Below, one piece after another: positions 44,588 to 53,208 of a stretch of 64,000 bases of DNA (position 1 is the first letter of the stretch; each line of letters begins with the position of its first letter). Origin of the DNA: a bacterium. Its GTDB lineage: Bacteria; CLD3; SB21. The notes under the pieces are model-generated. The model was not told the DNA's origin. It made no database searches and was given only the letters and a program-made list of their open reading frames with translations. Position numbers and translations under genes: made by a program. The stretch covers positions 1-64,000 of the forward strand of contig JAIBAF010000009.1 of assembly GCA_019695335.1 (NCBI GenBank). Reading direction: 5' to 3'.

Positions 44588-45373
44588 ATGGCGAAAGTAA
44601 TATCCATTGCTAATCCCAAAGGCGGGGTTGGAAAAACAACGACCGCTATTAACCTCGGTGCCAGTTTTGCATACGCGGGCTACAAAACGCTGGTGATCGA
44701 CATCGATCCGAGCGGGGCGGCAAGTATTGGTCTCGGACTAAATAAGGAAGAAATCCGGCAGGGCGTGTATGAAATTTATAAACGTCAGGACGGACTTGAT
44801 GTGGATTTTATCGAAGATTGTATTCATTCGACGTCGATGGACGACTTACACATTATTCCCTGCAACGTATGGGCCAGTGAGCAGGAAGAAGAATTATTCT
44901 TGATGGCATCCAAGCTCGCTCGCTTACGTTTGATCCGTAATTATCTGAACAAGAAATATCATTATATCATTATCGATTGTCCACCGTTCGTCGGCAATCT
45001 CACGGTCGGCGCTTTGGCGGCGTCGGATTCCATTATCATTCCGCTCCAATGCGGTTATTTATCTTTGAAAGCGCTCAATCGTCTCATGAAAGTCATTCGT
45101 AAAATTCAGGATGGCATGAACTACGGGCTCAAAATCGAAGGCATTTTGATCACGCTGTACGAATACGGAACCAATGTGTGTATCAAAACTGAAAATGAAG
45201 CGCGAATGGTTTTCAAAGAAATGGTGTTTGACATAAAAATCCCCAAAAACGTTAAGCTCGGCGAAGCCGTTTTCAATGGTAAACCCGTTGTTCTCTATGA
45301 TTCTAAATCGGTCGGTACCAAAGCCTACCTTCAATTAGCTGCGGAAATTGTCGAACGCGATCAAGTACTCTGA
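44588..45373 (+). CDS. ParA/MinD-family ATPase of the chemotaxis-like cluster
   Basis: 261 residues. The deviant Walker A PKGGVGKTTTAINLG has the signature Lys, switch I is DIDPSGAASIGLG and switch II is IIIDCPPFVGNLT. It lacks the N-terminal HTH of plasmid ParA and the C-terminal amphipathic helix of MinD is not obvious, so it is Soj/ParC-like. No parB or parS-like site is nearby, which argues against chromosome partition. ParC-type ATPases position chemotaxis arrays in some Gammaproteobacteria, and a similar role for this array is inferred. It starts 16 bp after the CheA-like gene. Its 3' end overlaps the convergent protease gene by 13 bp. Confidence 0.9.
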   Translation: MAKVISIANPKGGVGKTTTAINLGASFAYAGYKTLVIDIDPSGAASIGLGLNKEEIRQGVYEIYKRQDGLDVDFIEDCIHSTSMDDLHIIPCNVWASEQEEELFLMASKLARLRLIRNYLNKKYHYIIIDCPPFVGNLTVGALAASDSIIIPLQCGYLSLKALNRLMKVIRKIQDGMNYGLKIEGILITLYEYGTNVCIKTENEARMVFKEMVFDIKIPKNVKLGEAVFNGKPVVLYDSKSVGTKAYLQLAAEIVERDQVL

Positions 45374-46365
45374 AAGCTTCTATGACTTCGACACGGGGTA
45401 ATTTTCAAATCTTTTAATTCTGATTGTCTCAACACTGTGATGACCGATGAAAGGCCTATATATTTTTCGGTCAGAATTTTATGCAGATCGTCCATTCCGT
45501 TGATACGGTGATGATCGTAATGCGTAATGACATCGCCGTCCAATATTCCTGCATGCTGAGCCGGACTTCCCGGTTCGGTTGATACGACACGCAATCCTTT
45601 TTCCGTTTCCAATTTTAACGTTCGGACAAGAAACCGGGGTATCGTAATATTTTGACCGCCGATGCCAATATAGCCTCTTGAAATACGCCCGTCGCGAATC
45701 AATTGCATGGCAATGATTTTGGCCGTATTGATGGCGATGGCGAAACAAATTCCCTGTGCCGGCAAGATGACAGCTGTATTAACGCCTATGACTTCACCGC
45801 GCGAATTGACCAAAGGGCCGCCTGAATTACCGGGATTGAGTGCGGCGTCGGTTTGAATCACGTCGTCGATCAGGCGTCCGGACTGAGAACGCAATGAACG
45901 GCCCAGCGCACTGACAACGCCGGCCGTGACCGACGACTGAAATCCGTACGGACTCCCGATCGCTATCGCAAGCTGGCCAACCTGTACGCACGACGAATCG
46001 CCGAGTTCTGCCGGCAAAAGATCATGCGCACCAATCCGTATCACGGCGATGTCATTATCGGGATCGTGGCCAATGAGATCCGCGTCGTACTGACGACCGT
46101 CAGTCAAGGTTACTCGAATTGATGATGCGTGTCCGACAACGTGGCTATTCGTCAGAATAAAACCGTCGGGCGTAAAAATAAAACCCGATCCGGAGCCTCG
46201 TTGATTTTTATGCTGGATATCGATATGGACAATCGATGTCTGCATCGTACGATTGACCGCTATGACTGCATTGGAATAAGCATCAAGTAAAGCAGCATCA
46301 TTATCATTGTGCTGAGAAATTTCAGATAGATGTGAAGGCGCCGATAAATGAAACGTTTGAGCCAT
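45361..46365 (-). CDS. HtrA/DegP-type serine protease with one PDZ domain, no signal peptide
   Basis: 334 residues. The catalytic triad is His75 (LTNSHVVG), Asp105 (DPDNDIAV) and Ser181 (NPGNSGGP); the oxyanion and specificity segments AIGSPYGFQSSVTAGVVSALGR and DAALNPG are normal. One PDZ domain follows (~235-320: GYIGIGGQNI, EPGSPAQHAGILDGDVITHYD). The N-terminus MAQTFHLSAPSHLSEISQHN is polar with neither signal peptide nor membrane anchor, so it is predicted cytoplasmic. That is unusual for HtrA but resembles some short FCB and archaeal forms. An AAGGAA Shine-Dalgarno supports this start. It is convergent with the ParA gene. Confidence 0.9.
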   Translation of the reverse strand: MAQTFHLSAPSHLSEISQHNDNDAALLDAYSNAVIAVNRTMQTSIVHIDIQHKNQRGSGSGFIFTPDGFILTNSHVVGHASSIRVTLTDGRQYDADLIGHDPDNDIAVIRIGAHDLLPAELGDSSCVQVGQLAIAIGSPYGFQSSVTAGVVSALGRSLRSQSGRLIDDVIQTDAALNPGNSGGPLVNSRGEVIGVNTAVILPAQGICFAIAINTAKIIAMQLIRDGRISRGYIGIGGQNITIPRFLVRTLKLETEKGLRVVSTEPGSPAQHAGILDGDVITHYDHHRINGMDDLHKILTEKYIGLSSVITVLRQSELKDLKITPCRSHRSFQST

Positions 46366-46453
46366 GGGAATTCCTTTCGTTGTGAATCGTATAACGGCTC
46401 ACTATCGTAAACTATTCCCGACGGCATTACTCTATAGGGATAAAACAGGCAGA

Positions 46454-46984
46454 TTAAATAGCCAGCCAAAGTGATGTTTTCGCGACAACATAACCTAAAA
46501 CGGCGCCAACGGCTACGTCTGTAGGATAATGAACGCCGAGGTAAATGCGCGAAAAACCAATCAACAGCGCCCAAATCAATGCAGGAACTTGAACAGCGGG
46601 ATAAAAATGGCTCAATAATATGGCCATTAAAAAAGCAGCCGCGGTATGGCCGGAAGGAAAACTAAATTCATCAGGCGGGGCGATGAGAAATTTCATTCCA
46701 GGGATTGTATTAAAAGGTCGTGCTCGTTTGATCGTGCGTTTAATGATCGTGTACAATGGAATCTCCAATGCATATGCCATCAATGCGGCCATAAAGAAAT
46801 TTCGTCCGTGCGTTGGTTCCAACAGCAATAACAGTATGCCGATCAATCCGTAAATATAACCGTCACCGCTTTTCGAAATCCAATAAATCGATCGGTCGAA
46901 TAAAGCTTTTCCATTCAATCCGAAAATTGTTTGAAAAGCTATGGTATCCCAGCGGTGTAATATTTGACCAAAATCGCGAATCAT
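46454..46984 (-). CDS. PAP2-family membrane phosphatase (undecaprenyl-diphosphatase/lipid-phosphate type)
   Basis: 176 residues with four to five hydrophobic helices. The three phosphatase motifs are complete: KRTIKRARP (KxxxxxxRP), FPSGH (PSGH) and SRIYLGVHYPTDV (SRxxxxxHxxxD). It dephosphorylates isoprenoid or lipid phosphates at the outer face of the inner membrane, as PgpB/BcrC-type enzymes do; substrate choice is not readable. It lies 88 bp upstream of the protease gene on the same strand. Confidence 0.9.
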   Translation of the reverse strand: MIRDFGQILHRWDTIAFQTIFGLNGKALFDRSIYWISKSGDGYIYGLIGILLLLLEPTHGRNFFMAALMAYALEIPLYTIIKRTIKRARPFNTIPGMKFLIAPPDEFSFPSGHTAAAFLMAILLSHFYPAVQVPALIWALLIGFSRIYLGVHYPTDVAVGAVLGYVVAKTSLWLAI

Positions 46985-47183
46985 AAAGTTTTCATTAAAT
47001 TTAATTGGCGGTAATCTAATGAAACATTGTTAATGCATGATAAAATGAATATTATCTCAATATTTTTAAACACCTTGGAATGTTAATTTTTTTGAAACAA
47101 ATGCCCGGTTTTTACGTCTCTCGCAATGCCATTCAAATCTGATTTTATTAAATTTCTTTTACCTAAATATGAGGAGATGACTT

Positions 47184-49271
47184 ATGAAAAAACATTGGAA
47201 AACCTTTTTTCTGTCTGTTTTTGGCGTATGGATTTTGCACCATTCTGCAACAGCCGGCGAAGACGGTAATGTCAGCAATCCTTTATTTGCCGAATTCAAT
47301 CAGATGATGGAATTGAGCAAGCTTAATAAAGATCACATTGCTAATGCCGCGACGACGATAATCGAACAATCGAAGAAATCGCTGGAAGTTATTTACGCGA
47401 TTAAAAAAGAAAATCGCACATTCGATAATACTTTGTTGGCTTTTGACAACATTCAAAATGATTTCGGCAAAGTAACTTATCTGGTCTATTTGATGAATAA
47501 CGTTCAACCGAATGCCGATATCCGTGACCAGGCCCGTGCCTCGTTTGGTGATCTGGATAAATTCAGTACCGATATGGGCCTCGATGAGCAATTGTATAAA
47601 GCCGTCAAGGAGTATTCGGAAACTGCCGAAGCCAAAAAACTTACCGGGTACAAAAAACGATTCTTAGATGAAACCTTGCGTGATTTCGAGCGGAACGGTT
47701 TTGCACTTTCCAAAGAAAAGCGTGATGAACTCAAAACTATTCAAAATAAATTATCCGATCTTTCGATTGCGTTCAGCAAGAATATTGCCGATTACAAGGA
47801 TTTTCTGATTGTAACTGAAAAAGAAATGGAAGGCCTTCCGGAGGATTACAAAAAGCAACGTAAACAGGAAGACGGCACGTATAAGATTGATCTTTCTTAT
47901 CCTTCCTATTCCGGTTTTATGAAATCGTCTGAATCCGAGTCAGCGCGCAAAGCATTATATACGAAATATATGAATCGCGCGACGGATAAAAATTTAGATG
48001 TTCTCAAGGAGATGTTGATTTATCGTCAAAAATTAGCTTCACTGCTTGGCTACAAAACGTTTGCACAGTATCAGACCGAAACACGCATGGCGAAAAACCC
48101 TAAGAATGTATGGGATTTTGAAAATCGTATGATCGATAAAATCAAAGTCAAAGCCAAAATAGATTACGATGAGTTGCTCGATGTCAAACGCAAGCAACTC
48201 AACGATCAGTCAATCAACGTCGTTCAACCGTGGGAATCTTCTTATTACAATAATATTCTGCTCAAAGAAAAGTACCAAGTCGATCAGGACAAAGTAAAAG
48301 AATATTTTGAGATCAATAACGTGATGAGCGGGCTTTTTCAGATTGCGCAAACCTTGTTTGATGTAACGTTCGATGAAATCAAAAATCCTTCCGTATGGCA
48401 TCAGGATGTTCGGGCATTCGAGGTTAAACAAAACGGAAAAGTCATTGGAAGATTTTATTTCGATTTATTTCCCCGCGACAATAAATTTACTCACGCCGCA
48501 TGTTTTGCAATGGTCAAAGGGAAAACGACCGTTAACGGCTACCAGATTCCTTCCGCAACATTGGTGTGCAATTTTCCAAAACCGACAGCCGATCAACCGG
48601 CACTGATGTATCATTCGTTGGGCAGTGCATCGGTCACGACGTTTTTCCATGAATTCGGCCACGTTCTGCATAACATGTTGACGCAGTCGGATTTGTATTC
48701 GTATGCCGGAACGGCCGTCCCGCGCGATTTTGTTGAAGCGCCTTCACAGATTTTTGAAAATTGGACATGGAATTACGACGCCCTGAAAATGTTTGCCCGT
48801 CATTATAAAACCAATGAAGTATTGCCAAAAGATCTGTTTGATCGGATGGTGGCTGCCAAAAATGTCGGATCCGGTGTTGCTACATCTTATCAGGTTTTTT
48901 ACGGTGTACTCGACATGACCCTGCATGATCAATACGATCCAAACGGCAATGAAACGACAACGGAAGTTGTCAAACGTCTGCAGGAGAAAATCCTGCTTTA
49001 TCCGTATCTTGAAGGAACGGCATTTCAGGCAGGATTCGGCCATTTGACAGGTTATGCTGCAGGATACTATGGTTACCTGTGGGCGGAAGTCTATGCACAG
49101 GATATGTTTTCAGTTTTTGCCAAAAATGGCATCATGGATAAAAAGACCGGAAAACGCTACCGCGATATTATTTTAGCCAAAGGCGGCACGGAAGATCCGT
49201 TAGAATTGGTCAAACAATTCATCGGACGTGAACCCAATGAAGATGCGTTTTTAAAATCGCTGGGATTATAG
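47184..49271 (+). CDS. Exported M3-family zinc oligopeptidase
   Basis: 695 residues with a signal peptide (KKHWKTFFLSVFGVWILHHSATAG, cleavage near residue 25). The zinc motif HEFGH is at 489-493 (VTTFFHEFGHVLHNML), with the downstream Glu in DFVEAPSQIFENW. The fold and length match thimet oligopeptidase/Dcp-type M3A enzymes; KMFARHYKTNE and GYAAGYYGYLWAEVYAQDMF are further family landmarks. It cleaves short peptides, probably in the periplasm. The cytosolic members lack such a signal peptide. A GAGGAGATGA Shine-Dalgarno precedes the ATG, and the terminator is at 49296-49323. Confidence 0.93.
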   Translation: MKKHWKTFFLSVFGVWILHHSATAGEDGNVSNPLFAEFNQMMELSKLNKDHIANAATTIIEQSKKSLEVIYAIKKENRTFDNTLLAFDNIQNDFGKVTYLVYLMNNVQPNADIRDQARASFGDLDKFSTDMGLDEQLYKAVKEYSETAEAKKLTGYKKRFLDETLRDFERNGFALSKEKRDELKTIQNKLSDLSIAFSKNIADYKDFLIVTEKEMEGLPEDYKKQRKQEDGTYKIDLSYPSYSGFMKSSESESARKALYTKYMNRATDKNLDVLKEMLIYRQKLASLLGYKTFAQYQTETRMAKNPKNVWDFENRMIDKIKVKAKIDYDELLDVKRKQLNDQSINVVQPWESSYYNNILLKEKYQVDQDKVKEYFEINNVMSGLFQIAQTLFDVTFDEIKNPSVWHQDVRAFEVKQNGKVIGRFYFDLFPRDNKFTHAACFAMVKGKTTVNGYQIPSATLVCNFPKPTADQPALMYHSLGSASVTTFFHEFGHVLHNMLTQSDLYSYAGTAVPRDFVEAPSQIFENWTWNYDALKMFARHYKTNEVLPKDLFDRMVAAKNVGSGVATSYQVFYGVLDMTLHDQYDPNGNETTTEVVKRLQEKILLYPYLEGTAFQAGFGHLTGYAAGYYGYLWAEVYAQDMFSVFAKNGIMDKKTGKRYRDIILAKGGTEDPLELVKQFIGREPNEDAFLKSLGL

Positions 49272-49295
49272 AAACAATAATAATTCGAATCGTAA

Positions 49296-49323
49296 AAAAG
49301 GCGCAACGATGGTTGCGCCTTTT
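49296..49323. terminator. Bidirectional intrinsic terminator between the M3 peptidase and umuC
   Basis: A 12 bp perfect stem (AAAAGGCGCAAC / GTTGCGCCTTTT) with a GATG loop and T-rich flanks on both strands. The umuC stop codon touches its edge. Confidence 0.9.
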
Positions 49324-50587
49324 ATTTTGCCAGTACTACCGGTAGTTCATTCCACCGTGTGGTGTAATTAGGAGAACGTTTTTCGGATAACATGCGCCAG
49401 CGCTGACTAATGCCCGTCGATGCGTAATGTACCGTATGCGTTCCCATGCTATGATTGATTTGATCCAATACGTTCATCAGCTTTTCTGAGCGTTCGCGAT
49501 CTTTGGTATCAAGCAAACTGCCCTGGATGCTTTCCCTGGACGTGATGCCCGTCAGGATGACCCCGGCTTTTTTGTAGCGGTAACCCTTCCTGAAAATCTT
49601 ATCCAAAACTTGAAGAGCGTGCTGAATCATTTCGCCCGTATCATCGGTTGGCACTTGAAAAGTCCATGATGCGGACTTGTAATATTGTTTAGCCGTCTCG
49701 GAAAAAGGATTGGTGTGTAGAAATACGGTTAGCATTTGCGCAACGGAATTTTGTTTACGCAATTTTTCTGCCGCCCGCGTAACGTATGTTGCAACGGCTT
49801 CTTTCAGATCGTCAATTTCAGTTACAATTTTTCCAAATGAACGGGTTGACGCAATACCTTGTTTGGGCGGCGGACATGCGTCTAATGGCAGGCAAGGAAT
49901 TCCGCGTAATTCCCGAACCATCCTCGCACCGACAACGCCGAATTGTCTTCTGATCCACGATTCTGAAGCATTACGTAAATCCCATGCCGTACTAATATTA
50001 TATGTCAATAACGTTTGTGCGATGTTCCTTCCGACGCCCCATACGCTTTCAACGGGCGTTTTTTTCATCCACACTTCCTGCTCGGAATCGGTTACCAATT
50101 CGAAAACGCCATTCATATCAGGATTTTTTTTGGCAATGCGGTTAGCGATTTTGGATAGCGTTTTCGATGGAGCAATGCCGATCGATGCCGGAATGCCGGT
50201 ACATTGTCTGACACAGCGGCGTATGGTTTGTCCATAGTCGGTTAAATTTTTGTGATCAAATCCTGAAAAATCGAGAAAGGCCTCATCAATAGAATACAAT
50301 TCTATCGATGGTGTGAACTGGGACAAAACCCTCATGACTCGTTGCGACATGTCTCCGTAAAGGGCGTAGTTGGATGAAAAAACCTGTATGTTGTGCTTAC
50401 GGATCAAGGACATGGCCTTATAAAGCGGTTCGGCCATGGGGACGCCTAGTTGTTTGGCCTCTTCAGAACGGGCGATGATACAACCGTCATTGTTCGATAA
50501 AACGACGATCGGTCGTCGTCGCATGGCGGGATTAAATACACGCTCGCACGACGCATAGAAATTATTGCAGTCAACGATTGCAATCAT
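49322..50587 (-). CDS. umuC: Y-family DNA polymerase V catalytic subunit
   Basis: 421 residues, the length of E. coli UmuC (422). Motifs are VDCNNFYASCERVF (catalytic Asp at residue 6), VVLSNNDGCIIARSEEAKQLGVPM, YSIDEAFLDFSGF (catalytic Asp-Glu), and the thumb region KTLSKIANRIAKK followed by the PVESVWGVGRNIAQTL helix-hairpin-helix. It performs translesion synthesis with processed UmuD. It is 56 bp downstream of umuD on the same strand. No perfect LexA-type box could be identified upstream, so SOS control is expected from family knowledge but not shown. Confidence 0.96.
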   Translation of the reverse strand: MIAIVDCNNFYASCERVFNPAMRRRPIVVLSNNDGCIIARSEEAKQLGVPMAEPLYKAMSLIRKHNIQVFSSNYALYGDMSQRVMRVLSQFTPSIELYSIDEAFLDFSGFDHKNLTDYGQTIRRCVRQCTGIPASIGIAPSKTLSKIANRIAKKNPDMNGVFELVTDSEQEVWMKKTPVESVWGVGRNIAQTLLTYNISTAWDLRNASESWIRRQFGVVGARMVRELRGIPCLPLDACPPPKQGIASTRSFGKIVTEIDDLKEAVATYVTRAAEKLRKQNSVAQMLTVFLHTNPFSETAKQYYKSASWTFQVPTDDTGEMIQHALQVLDKIFRKGYRYKKAGVILTGITSRESIQGSLLDTKDRERSEKLMNVLDQINHSMGTHTVHYASTGISQRWRMLSEKRSPNYTTRWNELPVVLAK

Positions 50588-50643
50588 GACTTACAGAAAA
50601 TATTGTTATAGAAAATACGTAAAATCAAATCTGTTGTAAATTA

Positions 50644-51093
50644 TTACACCCAATGAATCACAGCCGTCACGACGCCCCAGATTTCAAAGTCGGCGAATTC
50701 AGAAACTTCGATAGGAGGATAATTTTCATTTTCAGGAACGAGAAATAATTTATTCTTCGTTTTACGAATTCGTTTCACGGTCAATTCACCATTGATCACG
50801 GCGATGACGATTTTTTTATCGGTTGGCTCCAGTGAACGATCAACAATCAGAAGATCGCCGGATTGAATACCCGCTTTGGTCATAGAATCGCCGCTAACCC
50901 GGACGAAAAACGTTGCGGCGGGATGTTTAACCAATAACTCATTAATATCGAGATTTTTATCGATGTAGTCGTCGGCGGGTGATGGAAATCCTGCAGAAAC
51001 GGCTGTTTGAAAAAGAGGCAATTCTTTTTTGACCGGTTTAATACGGCCGTTTAGCCCGTGAATTGCTGTTTGTGTATCGTGTTTCTTTTTCAT
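50644..51093 (-). CDS. umuD: UmuD-type S24 self-cleaving polymerase V subunit
   Basis: 149 residues. The autocleavage site Ala34-Gly35 is in AVSAGFPSPADDYIDKNLDIN. The serine/lysine dyad is Ser70 (VSGDSMTKAGI) and Lys107 (NGELTVKRI). It lacks a DNA-binding domain, so it is UmuD rather than LexA. RecA-stimulated cleavage would activate it as the accessory subunit of UmuC, encoded 56 bp downstream. Divergent from rplM across 262 bp. Confidence 0.95.
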   Translation of the reverse strand: MKKKHDTQTAIHGLNGRIKPVKKELPLFQTAVSAGFPSPADDYIDKNLDINELLVKHPAATFFVRVSGDSMTKAGIQSGDLLIVDRSLEPTDKKIVIAVINGELTVKRIRKTKNKLFLVPENENYPPIEVSEFADFEIWGVVTAVIHWV

Positions 51094-51168
51094 GGCGAAA
51101 TATGAATAGTTCGCAGGATAGAATCAAGGCTAGAAAGGAAAATTAATTTCCCTAAATGTAAAAAAACC

Positions 51169-51197
51169 TTGCATTGTGAAAGTCGCTTTATTATATT
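51169..51197 (+). promoter_or_regulatory. Sigma-70-type promoter giving a long rplM leader
   Basis: TTGCAT (51169-51174), 17 nt, TATATT (51192-51197). The implied leader is ~150 nt and contains the stem TTTACG / CGTAAA (51266-51271 / 51285-51290). A second -10-like TATAAT at 51320-51325 lacks a good -35. Confidence 0.5.
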
Positions 51198-51355
51198 GCC
51201 TGCCCTTAATATCAATACTCTAACCTTACGGTTTGAACAGGCAAAGCCCAATTGATTTTAAGCGATTTACGTGTCACAAATGGCCGTAAAAAACAGAGAT
51301 TAAAAAATAAAAATTTAGATATAATAAGCGCCTCTATACTGAAGGAGTTACTGTT

Positions 51356-51796
51356 GTGAAAACTTCATTTAAAACCAAAATGCCGAAAGCGGATACCATT
51401 CAAAGAAAATGGTATATTGTCGACGCGTCGGACAAGACGTTAGGACGTTTTGCCAGTCACATTGCGGCGATCTTGAAAGGTAAGAACAAAGCGTATTATG
51501 CGCCTCACGTCGATTGCGGCGATCATGTCATCATTCTTAACGCCAAAAATATTCGCTTGACCGGCAAAAAAACAAAACTGAAAGAGTACGTTCACAATAC
51601 GATGTATCCTGGCGGACAACGCGTTGAGAAATTTGAAGAATTGATCCGTACAAAACCGGAGCGCATTCTGTATTACGCAATTCATGGCATGTTGCCCAAA
51701 AATCGTCTTGGAAGCGTGATGATCAAAAAACTCAAGATTTATGCGGATGACAAACATCCTCATGCCAGCCAGAATCCCGAACCATTGAGCTTATAA
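51356..51796 (+). CDS. rplM: 50S ribosomal protein L13
   Basis: 146 residues from a GTG with a GAAGGAG Shine-Dalgarno 8 nt upstream. Diagnostic motifs are RKWYIVDASDKTLGRFASHIAAILKGKNK, YYAPHVDCGDHVIILNAKNIRLTGKK and HGMLPKNRLGSVMIKKLKIYADDKHPH. The order rplM-rpsI is the universal one (26 bp gap). The long upstream region with a stem and an alternative TATAAT suggests leader-based control, as L13 autoregulates in other bacteria; that part is inference. Confidence 0.98.
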   Translation: MKTSFKTKMPKADTIQRKWYIVDASDKTLGRFASHIAAILKGKNKAYYAPHVDCGDHVIILNAKNIRLTGKKTKLKEYVHNTMYPGGQRVEKFEELIRTKPERILYYAIHGMLPKNRLGSVMIKKLKIYADDKHPHASQNPEPLSL

Positions 51797-51822
51797 AAAA
51801 TATTATAGAAACAGGAGTATTT

Positions 51823-52212
51823 ATGAGTACAGCCATTACCGCTGTAGGCCGTAGAAAAACTTCCAGTGCGCGCGTGACATTGGTGCCCGGCACTGGCAAG
51901 ATCACCGTAAATAACAAACAACTTGCCGAACATTTCAAACGCGGTACGGAACAGCTTCATGTGGAAGAGCCTATGAAGGCTACAGAAGCAGGAGCTAAAT
52001 ATGACGTGATCGCCAATGTTCGCGGCGGCGGCAAAAGCGGCCAAGCCGGTGCTGTACGTCTGGGTATTGCTCGCGCTCTCGTCAAAATCGATGAAGAATT
52101 GAAAAAATCGTTGAAACCGCTTGGCATGATGACCCGCGATCCGCGTATGAAAGAACGCCGGAAATACGGTTTGGCCAAAGCCAGAAAACGTTATCAATTT
52201 AGCAAACGTTAA
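51823..52212 (+). CDS. rpsI: 30S ribosomal protein S9
   Basis: 129 residues. ITAVGRRKTSSARVTLVPGTGKITVNN, NVRGGGKSGQAGAVRLGIARALV and the C-terminal RMKERRKYGLAKARKRYQFSKR are typical; the Lys/Arg tail reaches the P-site tRNA. An AGGAG Shine-Dalgarno precedes the ATG. It follows rplM and precedes the structured rpsB leader. No terminator is evident between rpsI and rpsB. Confidence 0.98.
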   Translation: MSTAITAVGRRKTSSARVTLVPGTGKITVNNKQLAEHFKRGTEQLHVEEPMKATEAGAKYDVIANVRGGGKSGQAGAVRLGIARALVKIDEELKKSLKPLGMMTRDPRMKERRKYGLAKARKRYQFSKR

Positions 52213-52226
52213 TAATCAACCAATCA

Positions 52227-52293
52227 CACTTTTGGATTTGCGCAGGGGTGTTCCGGCCATTGCTGGAATTCTGACGCAAAAACGACAAAAGTG
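52227..52293 (+). promoter_or_regulatory. Structured RNA leader upstream of rpsB
   Basis: Three nested stems fold the 114 nt between rpsI and rpsB: outer CACTTTTG / CAAAAGTG (52227-52234 / 52286-52293), middle TTTGCG / CGCAAA (52237-52242 / 52275-52280), inner TTCCGGC / GCTGGAA (52251-52257 / 52262-52268, one G-U). S2 represses its own leader in several bacteria; the same is inferred here. Confidence 0.65.
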
Positions 52294-52326
52294 GTCGTAT
52301 AACCCAAACCCTTTAAAGGAGTTCGT

Positions 52327-53172
52327 ATGATCGAAGAAATGCCTGTAACGTCGTTCGACAGCAAGAAAAAACTTGAAGAGTTGCTGGCGGCCGGCGTTCA
52401 CTTTGGCCACCTGACGCGCCGTTGGAATCCGAAAATGAAGCCGTATATCTTTATGGAAAAAAACGGCATTCATATTATGGACTTGAAAAAAACGGTCGTG
52501 TCGTTGCAGGACGCCTGCAAAGCAATTGCTAAGATCGTGGCTAATGGCGAAAAAGTTCTTTTCGTCGGAACCAAAAAACAAGCAAAAGAGATTATTAAAA
52601 CAGAAGCTTCACGCGCCAATATGTTTTATGTAACGGAACGGTGGCTTGGCGGCATGTTGACCAACTTTTCGACGATTCGTAAAAGCATCAAGCACATGAA
52701 GAATATCGAAAAGAAAGAAACCGACGGTACGTTTGAAAAAATTACCAAAAAAGAACGGTTGACACTTGAACGCCAGAAAATGAAATTGAAATCCGTTCTC
52801 GAAGGTATTGAAGACATGCGGCAGTTGCCCGGAGCGATCTTTGTTGTTGATACCAAAAAAGAACACATTGCTGTCAAGGAAGCAAATGTGCTTGGCATTC
52901 CGGTATTTGCTATTGTCGATACCAATTGCGATCCTGATACGATTCATTACGTTATTCCCGGTAATGACGATGCATCGAAATCTATCCAGGTAATTACGAA
53001 AACAGTTGCCGATGCGATTACAGAAGCCAGCCAGCACATAGTGGCCGTTCAAAAAGAAGTGAAAGAAGTAGATGAAGAACGCGTGAAAGATGAAACGCGT
53101 ATGAAATACGAAGAAGATGAAAAATTTGCCAAACTCAAAGGCGGTAAAGAAAAAGACGTCAATCTGAAGTAA
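52327..53172 (+). CDS. rpsB: 30S ribosomal protein S2
   Basis: 281 residues. Motifs are [67 protein letters not shown] and [21 protein letters not shown]. The C-terminal ~40 residues are an acidic/lysine-rich extension, longer than in E. coli (241). It is first in the conserved rpsB-tsf-pyrH-frr block. An AAAGGAG Shine-Dalgarno precedes it, and a folded leader lies upstream. Confidence 0.98.
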   Translation: MIEEMPVTSFDSKKKLEELLAAGVHFGHLTRRWNPKMKPYIFMEKNGIHIMDLKKTVVSLQDACKAIAKIVANGEKVLFVGTKKQAKEIIKTEASRANMFYVTERWLGGMLTNFSTIRKSIKHMKNIEKKETDGTFEKITKKERLTLERQKMKLKSVLEGIEDMRQLPGAIFVVDTKKEHIAVKEANVLGIPVFAIVDTNCDPDTIHYVIPGNDDASKSIQVITKTVADAITEASQHIVAVQKEVKEVDEERVKDETRMKYEEDEKFAKLKGGKEKDVNLK

Positions 53173-53208
53173 CCGCATACCGGAGATGGTACAGTAAAGG
53201 AGTGATGA

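Noticed and set aside
44588-45373. Plasmid or chromosome partition locus (parAB)
   Set aside because: No parB gene or repeated parS-like sites nearby, and the gene is tightly linked to the CheA-like gene.
51094-51168. SOS (LexA) box upstream of umuD
   Set aside because: GAATAGTTC near 51106 is weakly symmetric but matches no known LexA consensus well enough to annotate.
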